Below, one piece after another: positions 1 through 14,400 of a DNA stretch of 64,000 nt; position 1 is the stretch's first letter, and each line of letters starts with the position of its first letter. Under the pieces are notes generated by a model, which saw only the letters and a list, made by a program, of their open reading frames with translations, did not search any database and was not told the DNA's origin. The DNA is from Datnioides undecimradiatus (Eukaryota > Chordata > Actinopteri > Lobotiformes > Datnioididae): assembly GCA_008933995.1 (NCBI GenBank), contig WARS01000026.1, positions 4,912,501-4,976,500 on the forward strand. Reading direction: 5' to 3'. The position numbers and the translations under genes were made by a program.

Positions 1-3000
1 GCTCTTGCCTTCCAGGTCATACAGGCTGTCTGTGTCTGAATCTCCACTGGTTAAGGGCAGGAGTCCTGAGAAGAGAATGACAGTTGTGATTCAGTATCTC
101 TACATGGAATGGATGCTAAGTTGGTTTATAGCGCTGACCTTTGCCCTCTCTGTCGGCATCCAGGACCTCAGCATGAGTGATCCACTCCATGTAGCCATGC
201 AAGTCTTCATCCAGCTGCTGGCGCTCTCGTAACTTCTGGAACTCACCACGTGACCTGGCTTTCTCTCGCTCTTTGGTAAACTCCCTGAGGGGGAAGAAAA
301 GGAAATGTAAAACAGCTCATTAGTATTTTTTTTTTTTTTAAATCTTCATGTGATTAGACAAGGCAAAGACAATAGAAAGGATAGAAAAATTATCTTACCC
401 ACTGAGCACACCCAGGACCAGATTGAGAACAAAGAAGGAGCCCAGCAGAATAAGGGGAACAAAGTAGAGCCAGGGCCATTCGTTTCCTATGGCATCATTA
501 ACCTGAAAGACAACTCTGGGTCAACCACAATCAGTGAATTCTGTTAGGTTTACTGTATACTTTTTGCACTTAACACTTAAACTGAAAAACAATGGAGCTG
601 ACCCAGTAGAGCACTTTGGTCCATCCCTCCATGGTGATACACTGGTAGACTGTAAGCATGGCAAAGCCAATGTTATCAAAATGGGTGATGCCATTGTTGG
701 GACCTTCCCAGCCTGGTCGACACTCGGAGCCATTGATCATACAACGACGTCCATTACCAGCCTGGGCGCAGGGTGCAGGCAGTTCCCCTTCTGCTGTGGA
801 GTAGATATCTGAGGTACAAAGAAATGAGATGGATACATTTTTGAATGCATAGTAACTAACTAAAAATATATCAGGTATGACTATGAATCACAACATGTAT
901 ATAAAAGCTAAAGTTCAGTAGGCTGTTATTATGCATACTTGTGCCAGTATAATAGCAGGTCTTATGCATTTTGCACTTGAAGAGCTCCAGTCCCATGATA
1001 GCATAGATGGTGACCAGCAAAAAGACCAGCAGGGCGATGTGCAGCAGAGGCAGCATGGCTTTGAGAATGGAGTTCATCACCACCTGCAGGCCTGAATGTA
1101 AACAGTAAAACCAAAAAATGATGTCTCCAGAAATCTTTCTTCACATCTACAGTATTTCCAAATTAAAACCAACAATGTGTTTCTGCAGTATTTTTTGATG
1201 ACAGAGGAGGCTCTTACTGGGGACCCCAGAGACAAGACGTAAGGGTCGCAGCACTCTGAAGGCTCTAAGTGCCTTCATATCAAATCCCCCACCCTTCTCC
1301 ATTGGCACGCCTGCTATTCTATTGATGGTATCCAGGGCAAAAGTGAAAAGACTGTTGAAAGAGAGGATACATCTGTAAGTTTCTTTGACTACAAAAATTT
1401 TATTATGAGCGCTACAAAAAGGGCAGTCAGCAAAACAATATTGCAGTTTTAGTATTAATATATCAAATTTTGAACTACTAAAACTGGAGTATCAGTGACA
1501 GTTTCTTGGATGTGGTCAAGGAGAAGCTGTGGCCTTTGCTGGCAGAGACATCCACCTGCAGCCCAAAGCTCATCTTACCCCATGAAGACGATGACAAAGT
1601 CCAATATGTTCCAACAGTTCCGTAAATAGGCGCCTTCATGGAACACAAGCCCGTATGCCACTATCTTCAGAAAGCACTCTAATGTGAATATGATCAGGAA
1701 GATATACTCCAAACTCTCCTGCAGCAGGACAAAAAAACAAACAAAATACAACAGAAGGAAATTGCTTTTTATGTAGCTAACAACCTTTGGGGTCAATTTG
1801 TAAGTAAAATATGAAGTTATTGGAGTAAATGACAACTTTGGCATTTAAGCACCTGTGAGAGGGGACAGCAATAGAACATCTATTGCTGTTATTAGATGAA
1901 CTCATTAGCTTTCATAACCTCTTGCAGATTAAATACACCACAGAAGGTTTAAACAGATGGGAGGCCCATGAGTCACATTGTTATAATGAAAATGAGTTGA
2001 GCAAAAATTGAACAAGTAAGAGATTTGTCAGACAGCAAGACGCAAACTGTAAATAGTTTAGAGGTGGTTCGCAGTTCTTCTGTTTGTAAATGTGGCCTGT
2101 ATCTATGTTTTTTATGATCACTGTTCAGTGACATTTTCAGAGACAAAGGAAAGAAGGGTCACTATGCAGCGTCAATGCACATGTTTACTTAAAAAGCAGC
2201 TTTTATTGGATGCCATTAGATAGACTACCTCTTTTTATGCTTTTCTATGGTACGATTAATATAAGTGTTGTAGGAACAGTAGCTGCAATATGAGAACAAT
2301 TTGATAGAGCGCTCTAGGAACCCAGCCATAACTTTAGGTATTGTCAAGAGAGTTCATTTTGTCACACCGCGGTGAGGTTTGTCTCGTCTTGGTTTTTGTC
2401 TTGTCATTTCCTGTTTTATTTTGAAAAGTAACTCTCCTCTCGTTTCAGGTCACTTGCCCTTCCTCATGTGCCACCTGTCTGATTGTCTTCCCTGATTCCT
2501 GATTGTGTCCACCTGTGCCTCATTACCCTCATGTGTTAAACAGTCTGCGTCTCCCTTTGTCCCGGGCCAGTGTGTTTCGTCTGTCGATCACCTCAGCCCG
2601 TTCTCATAGTCAAGTCAAGTCAAGTCAAGTCAAGTCATCCTGTGCGGAATTCCACGTTGAGTATCATTGCCTCCTAGTGAGAGATTTTTGTTTGTAATTT
2701 TTCATAGTCTGTAGTCCATAGCCTCTTAGAGAGTGATTTTGTGTTAACCAAGAGCCATAGTTTTGAATTCGTCTCCTAGTGTCAGTCTAGATAGTTTTTT
2801 CCTCCTGGTGAGTGATTTTGATTTCTAGTTTTCATAGTGATATAGTTGAGCCTCTGTTTTTATTAGAGAGCCTTTTCTGTTCATAGGTTTAGATAAGTGT
2901 AGGTTTTTGCCCTCCGAACGGAGTGGTTTTTTGTTACTGTTTTGTTTCTTTTAATAGAAGTAATTTTCATAGCCCCAATTATTTTGCGAGCGAGAGTCTG

Positions 3001-6000
3001 CCTCTGCCAAAATAAAAGCCTGCCTTTGAAACCACACTCTTCTGCGCCTGAGTCCTGTCCTTAGCCTCGGCCTGACACATTTAAGTTGCAGTATACTATA
3101 AATGATATATGATAGGTTGTTTATATCCCTAATTAATTAGGATCGTTAGCTCCAAAGCCAACCTTTCAAAAATGAACAATAATACATACTTAAACAAATT
3201 TTTTTATATCAAACAAAGTGACTTTAAAAGCTCAGCTGTGTCTCAACATGGCAGTATATCAACATTTTATATGTATATGATAATAAAGTGGTTACAAGAG
3301 GTAACATTTGTGGACTCTCCTGTATCCACCTGCGTCAGCGGGGCGCTGACCTACTTCTAACAGCAATAGGGGGGTTAAAGATGACCAGCTCTTCTTACAT
3401 CGCTCACCTCTGAGGAATGGCACAGTGAGAAGTAAGAAGGAGTGGGCCAAAGCAAAAATGAATGGGGTCAGTTTCAGGCCCAGATAGCTGATGACCTGAT
3501 GAAATTCTCTGGGGTGTAGGTCAATCAAGTGTTCACCAATAAATCTTCACCTAGAGCTCACCTAGTTGGGGAATTGTGGGGTTTATTGACTGACTGGTAG
3601 AAAGCAGATTATGGGATGGTTGCTGTGGGTGTTATATATTTGACATTTGAGCAGGATGTCAGGCCTCTCACCATATCCACATACCTCTCAATATCATAAC
3701 ATCAGCGTCCATACAACTTATATCTTTACATTGGCAAGATGTGTCACAGTGCAAGAACAAACATTCACTACATCCCATAACAGTCTGATCATTCCTAAGA
3801 TGTATTATTGAGCCAGTAAACGATAATACTCTATTCACAACCTCATAGCAGTGTAAACACACACATATGAGGGTTGAAGTATAAAAACACCAAGATGAAG
3901 TCTCACCACCAGCTGCATCCAGTGGTCAAATACCTGCCACCAGCCAGTTTACATGATTTAGAATCACTGTGAATCACCTGCTGTCTCGAATCAAGAGAGT
4001 CATGGAAACCCTCTAATTTTGATTATATATGATTATATACCTAATGTATCTATAATTATTGTCTGTTTGGCAGGAAAAAAACCATGCAGCTCCCACTGGC
4101 CAACAAAAAAAGGCAGTTTATTCTTAATATGAAGTTATACATAGACTTAATGACATTTCTGCACCTGACATCTTTGTATTCTGAAAATTTACCCATGTAA
4201 GGGAAAATGCCACACTTCATATCCCTCATAGTTAATCCTCATGCTCTTGTATTATTGTCTTCTTTAACAGCCACTTTTTGGTCAGAGAGGAATAAACCAA
4301 CTGCAGTTGTATGACAAACTTATAACGCAACATCTGACAACATGTCCCTCTGCAGACACAGATGGTTCTCCAAATAAAGAACTGAGTTGTATCTGGAAGC
4401 ATTTAAAAGTGGCTTGGCACTCAGACCAGCTGACCATCTGAAACACTTAGTGTGAAGTGTTTAACTTTTCTGGCTCAAAGTCCCAATAATTTGTGAGATG
4501 CAGCTGCAGAGTCACCTACTGGTCACAGTGAAATACTTGATTCTTTGAAAACAAAAGACCATCGGTGAAATATTTATTCTATTTTAAAGGTTGGGGTTGT
4601 GTTTATACTCACCAAGCTTGAGTTGGTGTTATTCGTGTCTTCTTCTGGCATGGGCAGGAACACAGCCAAGGCAATACAGTTTGCAAAAATGGTTAATAAG
4701 ATGATAATTTCAAAGGTTCTGGATGGAGAAACTGAGGATCATAACAACAGCATGAGGAGAATATTGAGCTTAACTAACACTCATAAATACCCTTAAGAAG
4801 TATACAATTTACCAGGAATAATTCATTGCAACATTTGAACATTGAATCATTTACATGACCAGTAAGTATTAATACAAGGAGTGTAAGGAATGTATAAAGA
4901 AATTAAAGGGAAAATTTCCTTATTTTGTTGAGTTTCTTGTGATGTAATGTAATGAAACAAATTCTATATAAAAAGCTTTACAAGACTAACATCTGTCAGT
5001 ACCTCTGAATGCTGCCTGAAACATCATACCTATACCAGCCCATTCTGTGGCCAGCAAACAGCTACACTAAATGTAATCTTGTCTGCTGTGCTGCTTCATT
5101 CTCACCTACAGGGGGCTCTCTGAGAGAATTCCCCTGCCAGCTCAGCATCATGTCTCCCTGTGATGCCGCAGGACAGCTGCACAGCCCAAGAATATGACCA
5201 AACCATTTAAACACAGGCTACTCATCAGGAAGAAAAATATTTGATTAGTCTATGTGATATTCATTTATTCTTAAAACTGTGAGCATTGATTGATTTGTTA
5301 ATAAAGTACAGGGAGGAAGAAAGATGTGAGAAGTTCAGTCAACGTCTGTGAATTTTGCAGTAAATACAGCACCCATTCCCTGTGTTATAGAATCACATAC
5401 CAATGAGATTAAACTGCAGCAGTAAAAAACACTCATGGCCTGACCGAGCATGTGCAGACAAAATCCTGTCTGCACATGTAAAAATAACTAACTCAATTCT
5501 CATTCACTGTTTAACTCCATAAGTCCTTTTGTGAAGATGTTTTAGTAGTTAGATGTGATTAGTGGATCTATTTTGGATGTGAAATATGTAATATCCAGGA
5601 ATGGACATCAGGCTAAAAGCAGGACACCCCCTATAGGGGCCATAACATCACTCAGCAGCCTGCCTTGTGTTCAGGCGTCAAGCCTCACTGAGCGCCAGCA
5701 TTTAAGAACGGCTATTTCCACATTAAAAGCAGGATGTCAGTTACCAGGACGCTACGAGGCAGCTCCCTTGTTTGTTTCTGTCTGCCAGATGCAGACAGAT
5801 CAGCTTTAAGAACCCTCCAGGTGAAAATACGTAGGGTACAAACTTGACTTTGACATGGGGCTGCCATATACATAACAAAAGTCTTAACACTTCAGAGCTC
5901 GCCTTAACACATTTGAAAGGGACTTGGCTTGGCTCTGATTTACACAGGTGAACTACACGGCTGATAATGCACTGGCCTGCAGACAACTAGTTTCTGTAGC

Positions 6001-6327
6001 TGTAATGATTGTATATCTTCAATGTCTGATAAAGTCATTTGTTATAGGCCTCAACTTAAGTCAGCGTCTACTTAACTGTACAAACAAAACGATTTAAGCT
6101 TTCTAGAGTGTGTGTGTGTTTTGAGTAAGATATAAAGGATACTTCCACTCCACAATGTTAATGCAGGCCTTGCGGAAGGGATTTTTAAGGGTGAAGAAGA
6201 AGAGGGATCTTGCTGGTCGAGGATTGCCCCCTGTGGCCTGTAGCTTCTTCAGCTTCTCCCTCTGCTTCCTCTTTAGCTCTTCTTCATTCATGATGACCGG
6301 CTTGGCCGCGTCTGCGTTGGCCGCCAT
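1..6327 (-). CDS. cacna1s: Cav1.1, L-type voltage-gated calcium channel alpha-1S (5' nine exons, partial)
   Basis: Pore and voltage-sensor subunit of the skeletal-muscle dihydropyridine receptor, which triggers RyR1 in excitation-contraction coupling at triads. Coding exons in order: 6327-6143, 4718-4613, 1718-1579, 1351-1218, 1091-939, 808-603, 502-399, 284-139 and 65-1. All junctions fit GT-AG and the phases join into 413 residues. A basic cytoplasmic N-terminus (1-62) leads into repeat I: S1 about 63-83, S2 about 98-120, S4 with [19 protein letters not shown] about 171-189, S5 about 191-225, pore loop 292-308 ([11 protein letters not shown]) and S6 309-343. The beta-subunit AID motif [18 protein letters not shown] is at 365-382. 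[16 protein letters not shown] and [10 protein letters not shown] favour 1S over 1C, 1D or 1F. The start ATG at 6327 opens the only N-terminal exon seen. Repeats II-IV lie off the left edge. Odd feature: Lys304 where mammals have Asp. Which teleost 1S duplicate this is cannot be told. Confidence 0.95.
2360..3077 (+). mobile_element. Solo LTR of an LTR retrotransposon (probably Ty3/Gypsy-like)
   Basis: A 718-bp segment starts TGTCACACCGCGG and ends CTCGGCCTGACA, the TG...CA ends of an LTR. It is flanked on both sides by the same 5 bp, CATTT (2355-2359 and 3078-3082), an exact target-site duplication. An AATAAA signal lies at 3011-3016, about 60 bp before the right end, which sets the orientation as plus, antisense to cacna1s. 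There is no internal region, primer-binding site or second LTR, so it is the product of LTR-LTR recombination. A short AGTCA pentamer array lies inside. The Gypsy assignment is inferred from the 5-bp duplication and fish LTR style; an ERV-type LTR is possible. Confidence 0.85.
2608..2637. repeat. (AGTCA)n pentanucleotide array inside the LTR
   Basis: About six tandem copies of AGTCA sit in the middle of the solo LTR. Such an array can differ in copy number between LTR copies. Confidence 0.9.
4719..6142. other. cacna1s intron 1
   Basis: This 1.4-kb intron between the N-terminal exon and the S1 exon has a GTATCC donor on the minus strand. It has no recognisable gene or repeat beyond a short TG run near 6110. 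Mildly GC-richer sequence lies at 5600-5960. The open frames there (5555-5809 plus, 5741-5986 minus) look like chance. Confidence 0.6.
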
Positions 6328-6850
6328 CTTGGCACCTTCACCTGTGACTAGATCCCAGTCCTTTAGAATAGTCTCCTTTCACCGTATAATCCCAAACCGA
6401 TCCCACTGTATAGTTCCCCGTTGCGAAGGCCCTCCTGGGTTCCAGGCCTGATGATCCTGTGTGTGCTCCTCTGCTGCCCCTTCTTCCCTCTTCTCCTCTC
6501 CCTCTGACTCACACAGAGCCACAGGCCTCTCCTCCTAGCTGAGGGCCTCTGACAGAAAAAAGCCCCCTCGGCAGGAAAAAATAACAGGAGCCCAGAGTGC
6601 CTGGAGGAGCAGTTGGCCCTGCTGCAGTTTAAATTTAGACTGTGAACCACCGACAGGCCATGCTTGGGGATGGTTAAGAGGGTTGGGGGGGTGGAAGGTG
6701 GAAGATGGGAGTAGATGGGTTGGAGCAGGGCAGCAGTGGCAGACGAGAACACAAAGGGGGGGACATACACAGTTTGGGGGGTCTTGTGGGAGCAAAATAA
6801 ACCCACCAGCTCCCTGAACTTGCCCGCCCTTTTAAACCAGACTGAGCCGC
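6328..6850 (-). promoter_or_regulatory. cacna1s 5' UTR and putative muscle promoter
   Basis: The sequence just upstream of the Cav1.1 start codon is GC-richer than its surroundings and has no repeats. A perfect MEF2-type site (YTAWWWWTAR), TTAAATTTAG, is at 6629-6638, with a CAGTTG E-box 14 bp away at 6610-6615. A TTTAAAAGG-like box on the minus strand is near 6829-6837. MEF2 plus MyoD-type E-boxes is the usual arrangement for skeletal-muscle genes. The transcription start was not determined. The 172-codon open frame here (6363-6881, minus) is low-complexity and rejected as coding. Confidence 0.45.
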
Positions 6851-7760
6851 TCTGCAATTGGACACTGGTGTTGAATGTCAAACTAGAACCAGAACTATTT
6901 TGTGCAAATGCAAACTTTCAACCTCTGTTTACATGTGGGGCATTTTTCTGCACATCAATCCTTTGCACAAGGTATTTTGAACCAGGTGATGAGATTAGTA
7001 AGATTTTAATGCAACACATTAAAAGCAAAATTAAGGAGTGCATAAACATGAAATGAGTGATTCATAAAAGTGGATGTTAATGTTTATTAGAGCATTTGTC
7101 AAAAGTCATAGGTAGCCTCTGTGAGGTGGAGGCTGGCATGTAAACAGATAAACCGTTACAACACTGCTGTGATCCTGACCCCTTTTAGAGAAGATTTAAT
7201 GGCTGAAAAAGCATAGAAACTAATACTTAAACCACATTATTGTGAATTATAAACCACTTATAAAGTCACAAAAGCCCCATATTGTCCAGACTGTAGTTTA
7301 AATTTACACAATGCAAGCAAAATTAAAATATCAACCAGAAAATTTCCCCAGAAGTTTTGAGTGTTTCAATTTCTCGGTGTTAAAAACAATATATTAGCTG
7401 TCTAAAGTATCACAGTAGATGCAATTTACATAGTTTAAATGAAAGTTGATCAAATGGTAAAACTGAATCAATACTGAAAAAGAACATTCTAAAGATTAGT
7501 CTGGATAGAGTTCAATAAAATAAGTACGTAGGATACAACAGTGTATGATTTTTTTAAACTAAGAGCATAATCTTGGAAAGCTGAATGCCACACCACTTGT
7601 GGAGTTAATTGATAGTAACAGTGTTTCTGCACAGTAGAATGGAAACATATTGTGTGCTTTGTTGCCCCCTGGTGTCAATTACAATGTTGACTTCTGCTGC
7701 AACAAAAGGAATACTCTTCATACAGTCAAAGGAAGAAAAATGATTGTGCACTAAACTAAG
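6851..7760. other. Intergenic spacer between cacna1s and tmem9
   Basis: AT-rich unique sequence of about 0.9 kb lies between the cacna1s promoter and the putative tmem9 3' end. No exon, RNA gene or transposon was recognised. Confidence 0.5.
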
Positions 7761-7761
7761 G

Positions 7762-9211
7762 GTTTTTTATTTATTTATTTTAATTCTTTTTATTTGACAT
7801 CAAGCTTAATGTATAGACATGTGCAGTGCAAAACTCCAACGTGGCTGGAAATACAATATAAACACAAAACACTGATCCCAGTGACATGAAATTATACTTA
7901 AATCAATCTATCAAAAAACATTTCAGTGATAAAGCTTATCATTATAGACTAATCAACTTTTGTGCATGAGGTACTGCCAGTCCGGGTGCCTTTCTTTATC
8001 GTGTTTCCCCAGCAGGGAGCCACTGTGGTAAGTTGCTAAGGGGAGTTCACTGACACATTGTGATGCACATGAGGACCCTTCAAAGCCATGAGACAGCCTG
8101 CTTCTGAAACACTTAATTGTATTATCAGCAGCTTTACTGATAGAGGACATTCTGCAGTGGATTTGATTTGATGGAGATTTGTATTCAACTGAGGATGGCT
8201 TTAAAGCTGAGTGAAATGCCCCGTTCTCCATTTTGCTCCCTGCATGGGAAAGTATGTTCCATCAAACTGCAAGATACAGGACGCATATATGTCTTCCTCA
8301 CTGAGCAAACTGTTTTCCAATCAGCTTCCACAGGGAAATTCTAAATAAATGAAAAGTTCAGTTTATACAACCACATCTACTGCTTGGTGGACAGTGTACC
8401 TGGCAAAATGTATTGATACATATTATTGTAACTATCTGTTGTGTTTTACAAGCTGTAAATGATTGACATTTTAGTGCCAAGTTTAGCTTTAGAGTTTGCT
8501 GGAACACATTAACCCACACAAAGATAAAAACAGAAAAAGGCACATACTGGAGCTTATCTTCAAAGGTAGAAATGTCAAAGCTTTAAATTTACAAAGGCCA
8601 AAATTTACAATCCTTGAAATACTCTATTAGTGCAAATTATACAAATGGATACTATTCACAGCAGGACAAATAAATGATAGTAATAATAATAATAATTATA
8701 AATAAATTATTAGTGCTAAACTAGGAAATGTGCAATGCTCTGCATTAGCACAAGCAGTGTACAATTTCTTAACATGATAACCAATCTGACCAGTTTACAT
8801 ACACAAGGTTTACCTGTTTTGAAGTAACTTCATAAATTATGTTTTTATGTTCCAAGAAGAATGATCACTATGAAGCTTAAAAGCTGATCACAGTCTGGCT
8901 AAATAAACAAAAAATGTTCTTGCCTTCTCAAGACATTCAAAATCTGTTGCATTGCAAATTGCTCAGATGATTGAGATGAGATGCAGTTAAGAAAACATGC
9001 AGTTTCTTTCACAACTGCAACTTAGCCTAAAGTCTTATGTATTAGAAATAAAAAATATCTGCTTGTTAGCTCAGTGTGTTTAAAAATACATATTCAGACA
9101 GTGGAGTGCGCAGCAATGACAAAGTTAAAGATAGTGCAGCTGGTGACTGTAATAGCGCTGAGTTTAGGGAAGTTACCCACTCTGAACCTGATTTGAGGTC
9201 AGCTGTAGGGT
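7762..9211 (-). other. tmem9: Probable tmem9 3' UTR with clustered polyadenylation signals
   Basis: About 1.4 kb of AT-rich sequence follows the tmem9 stop codon on the minus strand. The first dense cluster of AATAAA (TTTATT on plus) is at 7766-7794, with several overlapping copies, so a transcript end just past it is likely. No other gene was seen in the interval. A shorter 3' UTR cannot be excluded. Confidence 0.4.
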
Positions 9212-11099
<1,888 letters not shown>

Positions 11100-11300
11100 T
11101 TTCCCGCAGCCAAGACGGTTTGCACGACGAATGCAGAATCACCTGCAATGCTCTGTCAACACATCAACGCAGTTGAGACAGCAGTTAGCAAGCTAGCTAA
11201 CTACCGAGAAGAAACACTAAATAAAAACACCGTATTGCGGTAAAACTAAAACTAAAACCAAACATTCAATAAAATATAACAAACAACACAATTAACTTAC

Positions 11301-11385
11301 GTTGTAACAGTAGCGGAAGAGTTTCTCTTTTCTATGCATTCAGGATGTGGTTACACACTACCGAACTGTATTCGGAGGAAATATC
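11301..11385 (-). other. tmem9: tmem9 5' non-coding exon
   Basis: On the minus strand a GTAAGT donor (plus 11300 downwards) ends a short non-coding exon whose 5' end lies near the CRE/ETS promoter. It would splice to an acceptor shortly upstream of the ATG at 11099, for example near 11135-11150. The exact 5' end is not determined. Confidence 0.5.
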
Positions 11386-11460
11386 GCCCAAATTAATTTT
11401 TGACTTCCTTATTCCGGGTTGACGTCACACATGGGGTCCGATGAAACATGTCGCAACAAT
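11386..11460 (-). promoter_or_regulatory. tmem9 promoter with CRE and ETS motifs
   Basis: The sequence includes a palindromic cAMP-response element TGACGTCA at 11420-11427 and an ETS-type TTCCGG at 11412-11417. There is no clear TATA box, as in many housekeeping promoters. It sits just upstream of the non-coding exon ending with GTAAGT. Confidence 0.55.
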
Positions 11461-14400
11461 GCCGCCTACTGGACAATATACAGAAATAGAGAAATAGAGA
11501 GGTATTTAAATATGATCAGCTGGCACGAAATAATGGGTATGGTGGTGGGAGGTTGTAAAGTACATTCCGAAAAATATTAAGCAATATTAAGTATATTAAC
11601 TACAAGTATCCGAGTACTTGTAGTACCTGAGTATTTGAACTCATACTTGAGGACTTGCATTTTCCTTTCAAAGTTATCTCCATTACATTTCAGTGTAAAT
11701 ATTGTCAATTTGACTCATAGCTTGGCTATTTGACAAGTATGATTACAAGCTACTGGGTCTCAACTGTGTTCCAACATAAGCTGGGTCCTTAGAAAGCTTG
11801 GAATCATAAGTTTTGTTTTTGATCTGCGTTTTTAAAAGTAAACTTGTAAGCATACTTCTTGGGCCAAATTGTTAGTTTAGACTCTTTCCTTTTAGCAAAC
11901 TAAAATACAGTCTCTCATCCATCTTTATCATTTTTACAATTGTTTTTACAAACATACCCGATCCAAACAAACTAAGAGAAGTATATGATAAAGTAGACTG
12001 AGTTATTATTCCATATTACTCCCTCCATGTATTAAGACGAGTCAGTCAGTTTGAGTGATAACAGTTTCTAAGTTTAATCCTGGGGCTGCCTTTTTCTGAA
12101 GTTGTACTATGGTTCTTATATATTGCAACAAATGTTGCTTCCTTTTGTTAGACTCTAATATGTCTTAAATCTCTGAATAAAAAATGTTTTCCATAAAGTC
12201 GGTTGACTTTTACTATAAAACACAGTGCTACAGCAATCCTTTGTAAGTGTAAAGACAAGAATAAGATAGTTTACTAATTGGTCTTATGGGCTTTAATGAA
12301 GAACTAAAAAAGCATGACAGAAAATGGGCTGAAATATGAGATTTCAGACGGTGCAGATTATTAAAGAACTACTGCAGATGCATGTGGAAAAGGGTTTTGA
12401 GGCCCACTGCTTAAGGGATATTCAAGGTTTTCTGTGCTAAACTGTTAGTTTTAGATTACATTCTCAACTATAGGCTGTATAAACAGTTTAAATCCAGAGG
12501 AGCACTTGCCTGAATACTGTTTAGTGTGATCTATTTACGATAACACATTAATATTCAGTATTTTTTGAAACACGACCAAGGAATTTGTGACTAATCAGAA
12601 TATTTTCCCATATCTTTCAGTCAACACTGTTCTAATGTCAAATCCTGTCTCTCTGGTGGAATTTGAAATGTAAGCCCCAGCTTCTTGACCCAATCAATAC
12701 CTCTATTTCCTTGTAATCCTTCTCTCACATTTCTCTGTATAGTAAGATACTCATACCTTTAATAAGCCATAGAAATCAATGGCTCACAAATTCAGCCGGA
12801 ACCACTTGAGCTTGTGGTCACAGAGATCAATTGCAAGCATGGTTATTTCTCTAATGAGCTATGATATCAGTGTGAACAGCACAACCCCATCCTCTGTGTA
12901 ACCTCAATCATTCATATGACCCGTGATTCAACCATCTTAAAACAACAACTTTAAGCAACAATAAGCAACTTGGATATATTAAGATTTCAAGTTTACAAAC
13001 GATGTCAACAGATTCATTTCAGGTCTATTAACTGTTGCTGAAACCCCTAATAAAGGTTTAAAATAAATTGGGCTATTTGCATGAATTGACATTGGCTTAA
13101 ATGAGTGATTATGAATTATAAAAGATGACTACATGAGTTACTTGTGTGGAACACAAACACAGCCTGTCTTTGGCCAGAGCATCACCACAATGTTTTATAA
13201 GAGAACACAGTCTGAATCAGTGTAAAATCAATATTGGCATAATTAGAAATATTTTTTGTGGTTTAGTGGAAAACAAATGGCCCAGACTTTTTGCCAGTCT
13301 CAGAAGAAGGGTTTTGCTGGTACATCTGGAATTTAGATGCATTTTTAGATCATACTATGAGATATTAGTTATTAAAAGCACTGAACAAGCACAGGCCTGA
13401 AAAATAAAATTCTTATCTGAAATAAAACAGTAGCCATTAAACAAACATTCATATAGTAATGAAATTTACATTTTTACTCCATTTGCAGTTCAAGACTGTT
13501 ATTGCAGTAATACTGGGCACTTAAAGGCTTGGATGTGTAGAATTGAGAGAATTTGTGCTTTCAGACAATGTTTAGCCTTGATACACAAAACATAGCTGCT
13601 TGTTAAAAGATTTGAGTCAGATTAAGAGAAAAAAAATGTGATTATATAATTGGTGGTGCATTTTGCATAAAAGAAATAGTAATTTGCTTTCAGATTATTT
13701 AGTAAAGAAAGGTTGTTTCATATGTCTATTTGTAGGCTGTTTATAGTTAATAGAAGATTTAAAATAAATTATTTTCCTTTTTTTTCTTCATGTGTATGGT
13801 ATACTGTGAGGATCTATTGGTTAACTTATTTTCATTGTTTGAATGAGTGGCGAATGCTGAAAGTATGTTCAGACGTTAGTGTGTGGAAAAACTCATCAAT
13901 TCAATCAGCCATGCCTGCATTTATTCAACTTTGTAATAATCACCATGTGTTTTTGTTGCCATAACACATATGTAATTGTGAACCAGCTCATAGATGCTCT
14001 TCAGTTTGTGACTTATGTGAATCCTCCACTGGTATTTCACTCTCTCACTGCTGTCATTGTAAGCCACTTAGTTTCCTGTCCTCTCTGATGCATGGCTGCC
14101 CTTTACACCCTTAGGCCAATTACAGCATAAATGACACTGACCAGAGCTCAGTGCCAGGTCTCATTATCGGTTCAGACTCTCATGAAAAAGAAAAAGGTGA
14201 TTCAGTTCCTTTTTAGGCAAAAATTATTCATTTGAGAAGGAAAAGAGGTCTAGTTGCTTTTATGTAAAATGCTTTATTAGCTCTAAACACCAGCTCTAAT
14301 TGATGCAGACAGATACAAATGTTTTGACAAAGTCTTTGGGAAGTCGACTGTGCACACACTCTGACTGTAAAGCAGTAGAAGAAAATGATCCATAATGGAA

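Larger units (their letters stand above)
1719..4612. other. cacna1s intron 2
   Basis: This 2.9-kb intron separates the S1 exon from the S2-S3 exon. It contains the solo LTR at 2360-3077. Outside that I see only unique AT-rich sequence. The short open frames around 3170-3530 and 3670-3860 match no family I recognise and have no splice context in the gene's direction. Confidence 0.7.

Noticed and set aside
3292..3528. 78-codon minus-strand frame in cacna1s intron 2 as an extra exon
   Set aside because: Exons 2 and 3 already join in phase with the conserved S1-S2 order, and the frame encodes nothing channel-like.
6363..6881. 172-codon minus-strand frame upstream of cacna1s
   Set aside because: It has no known motif, its composition reflects GC-rich promoter sequence, and it overlaps the expected 5' UTR and promoter.
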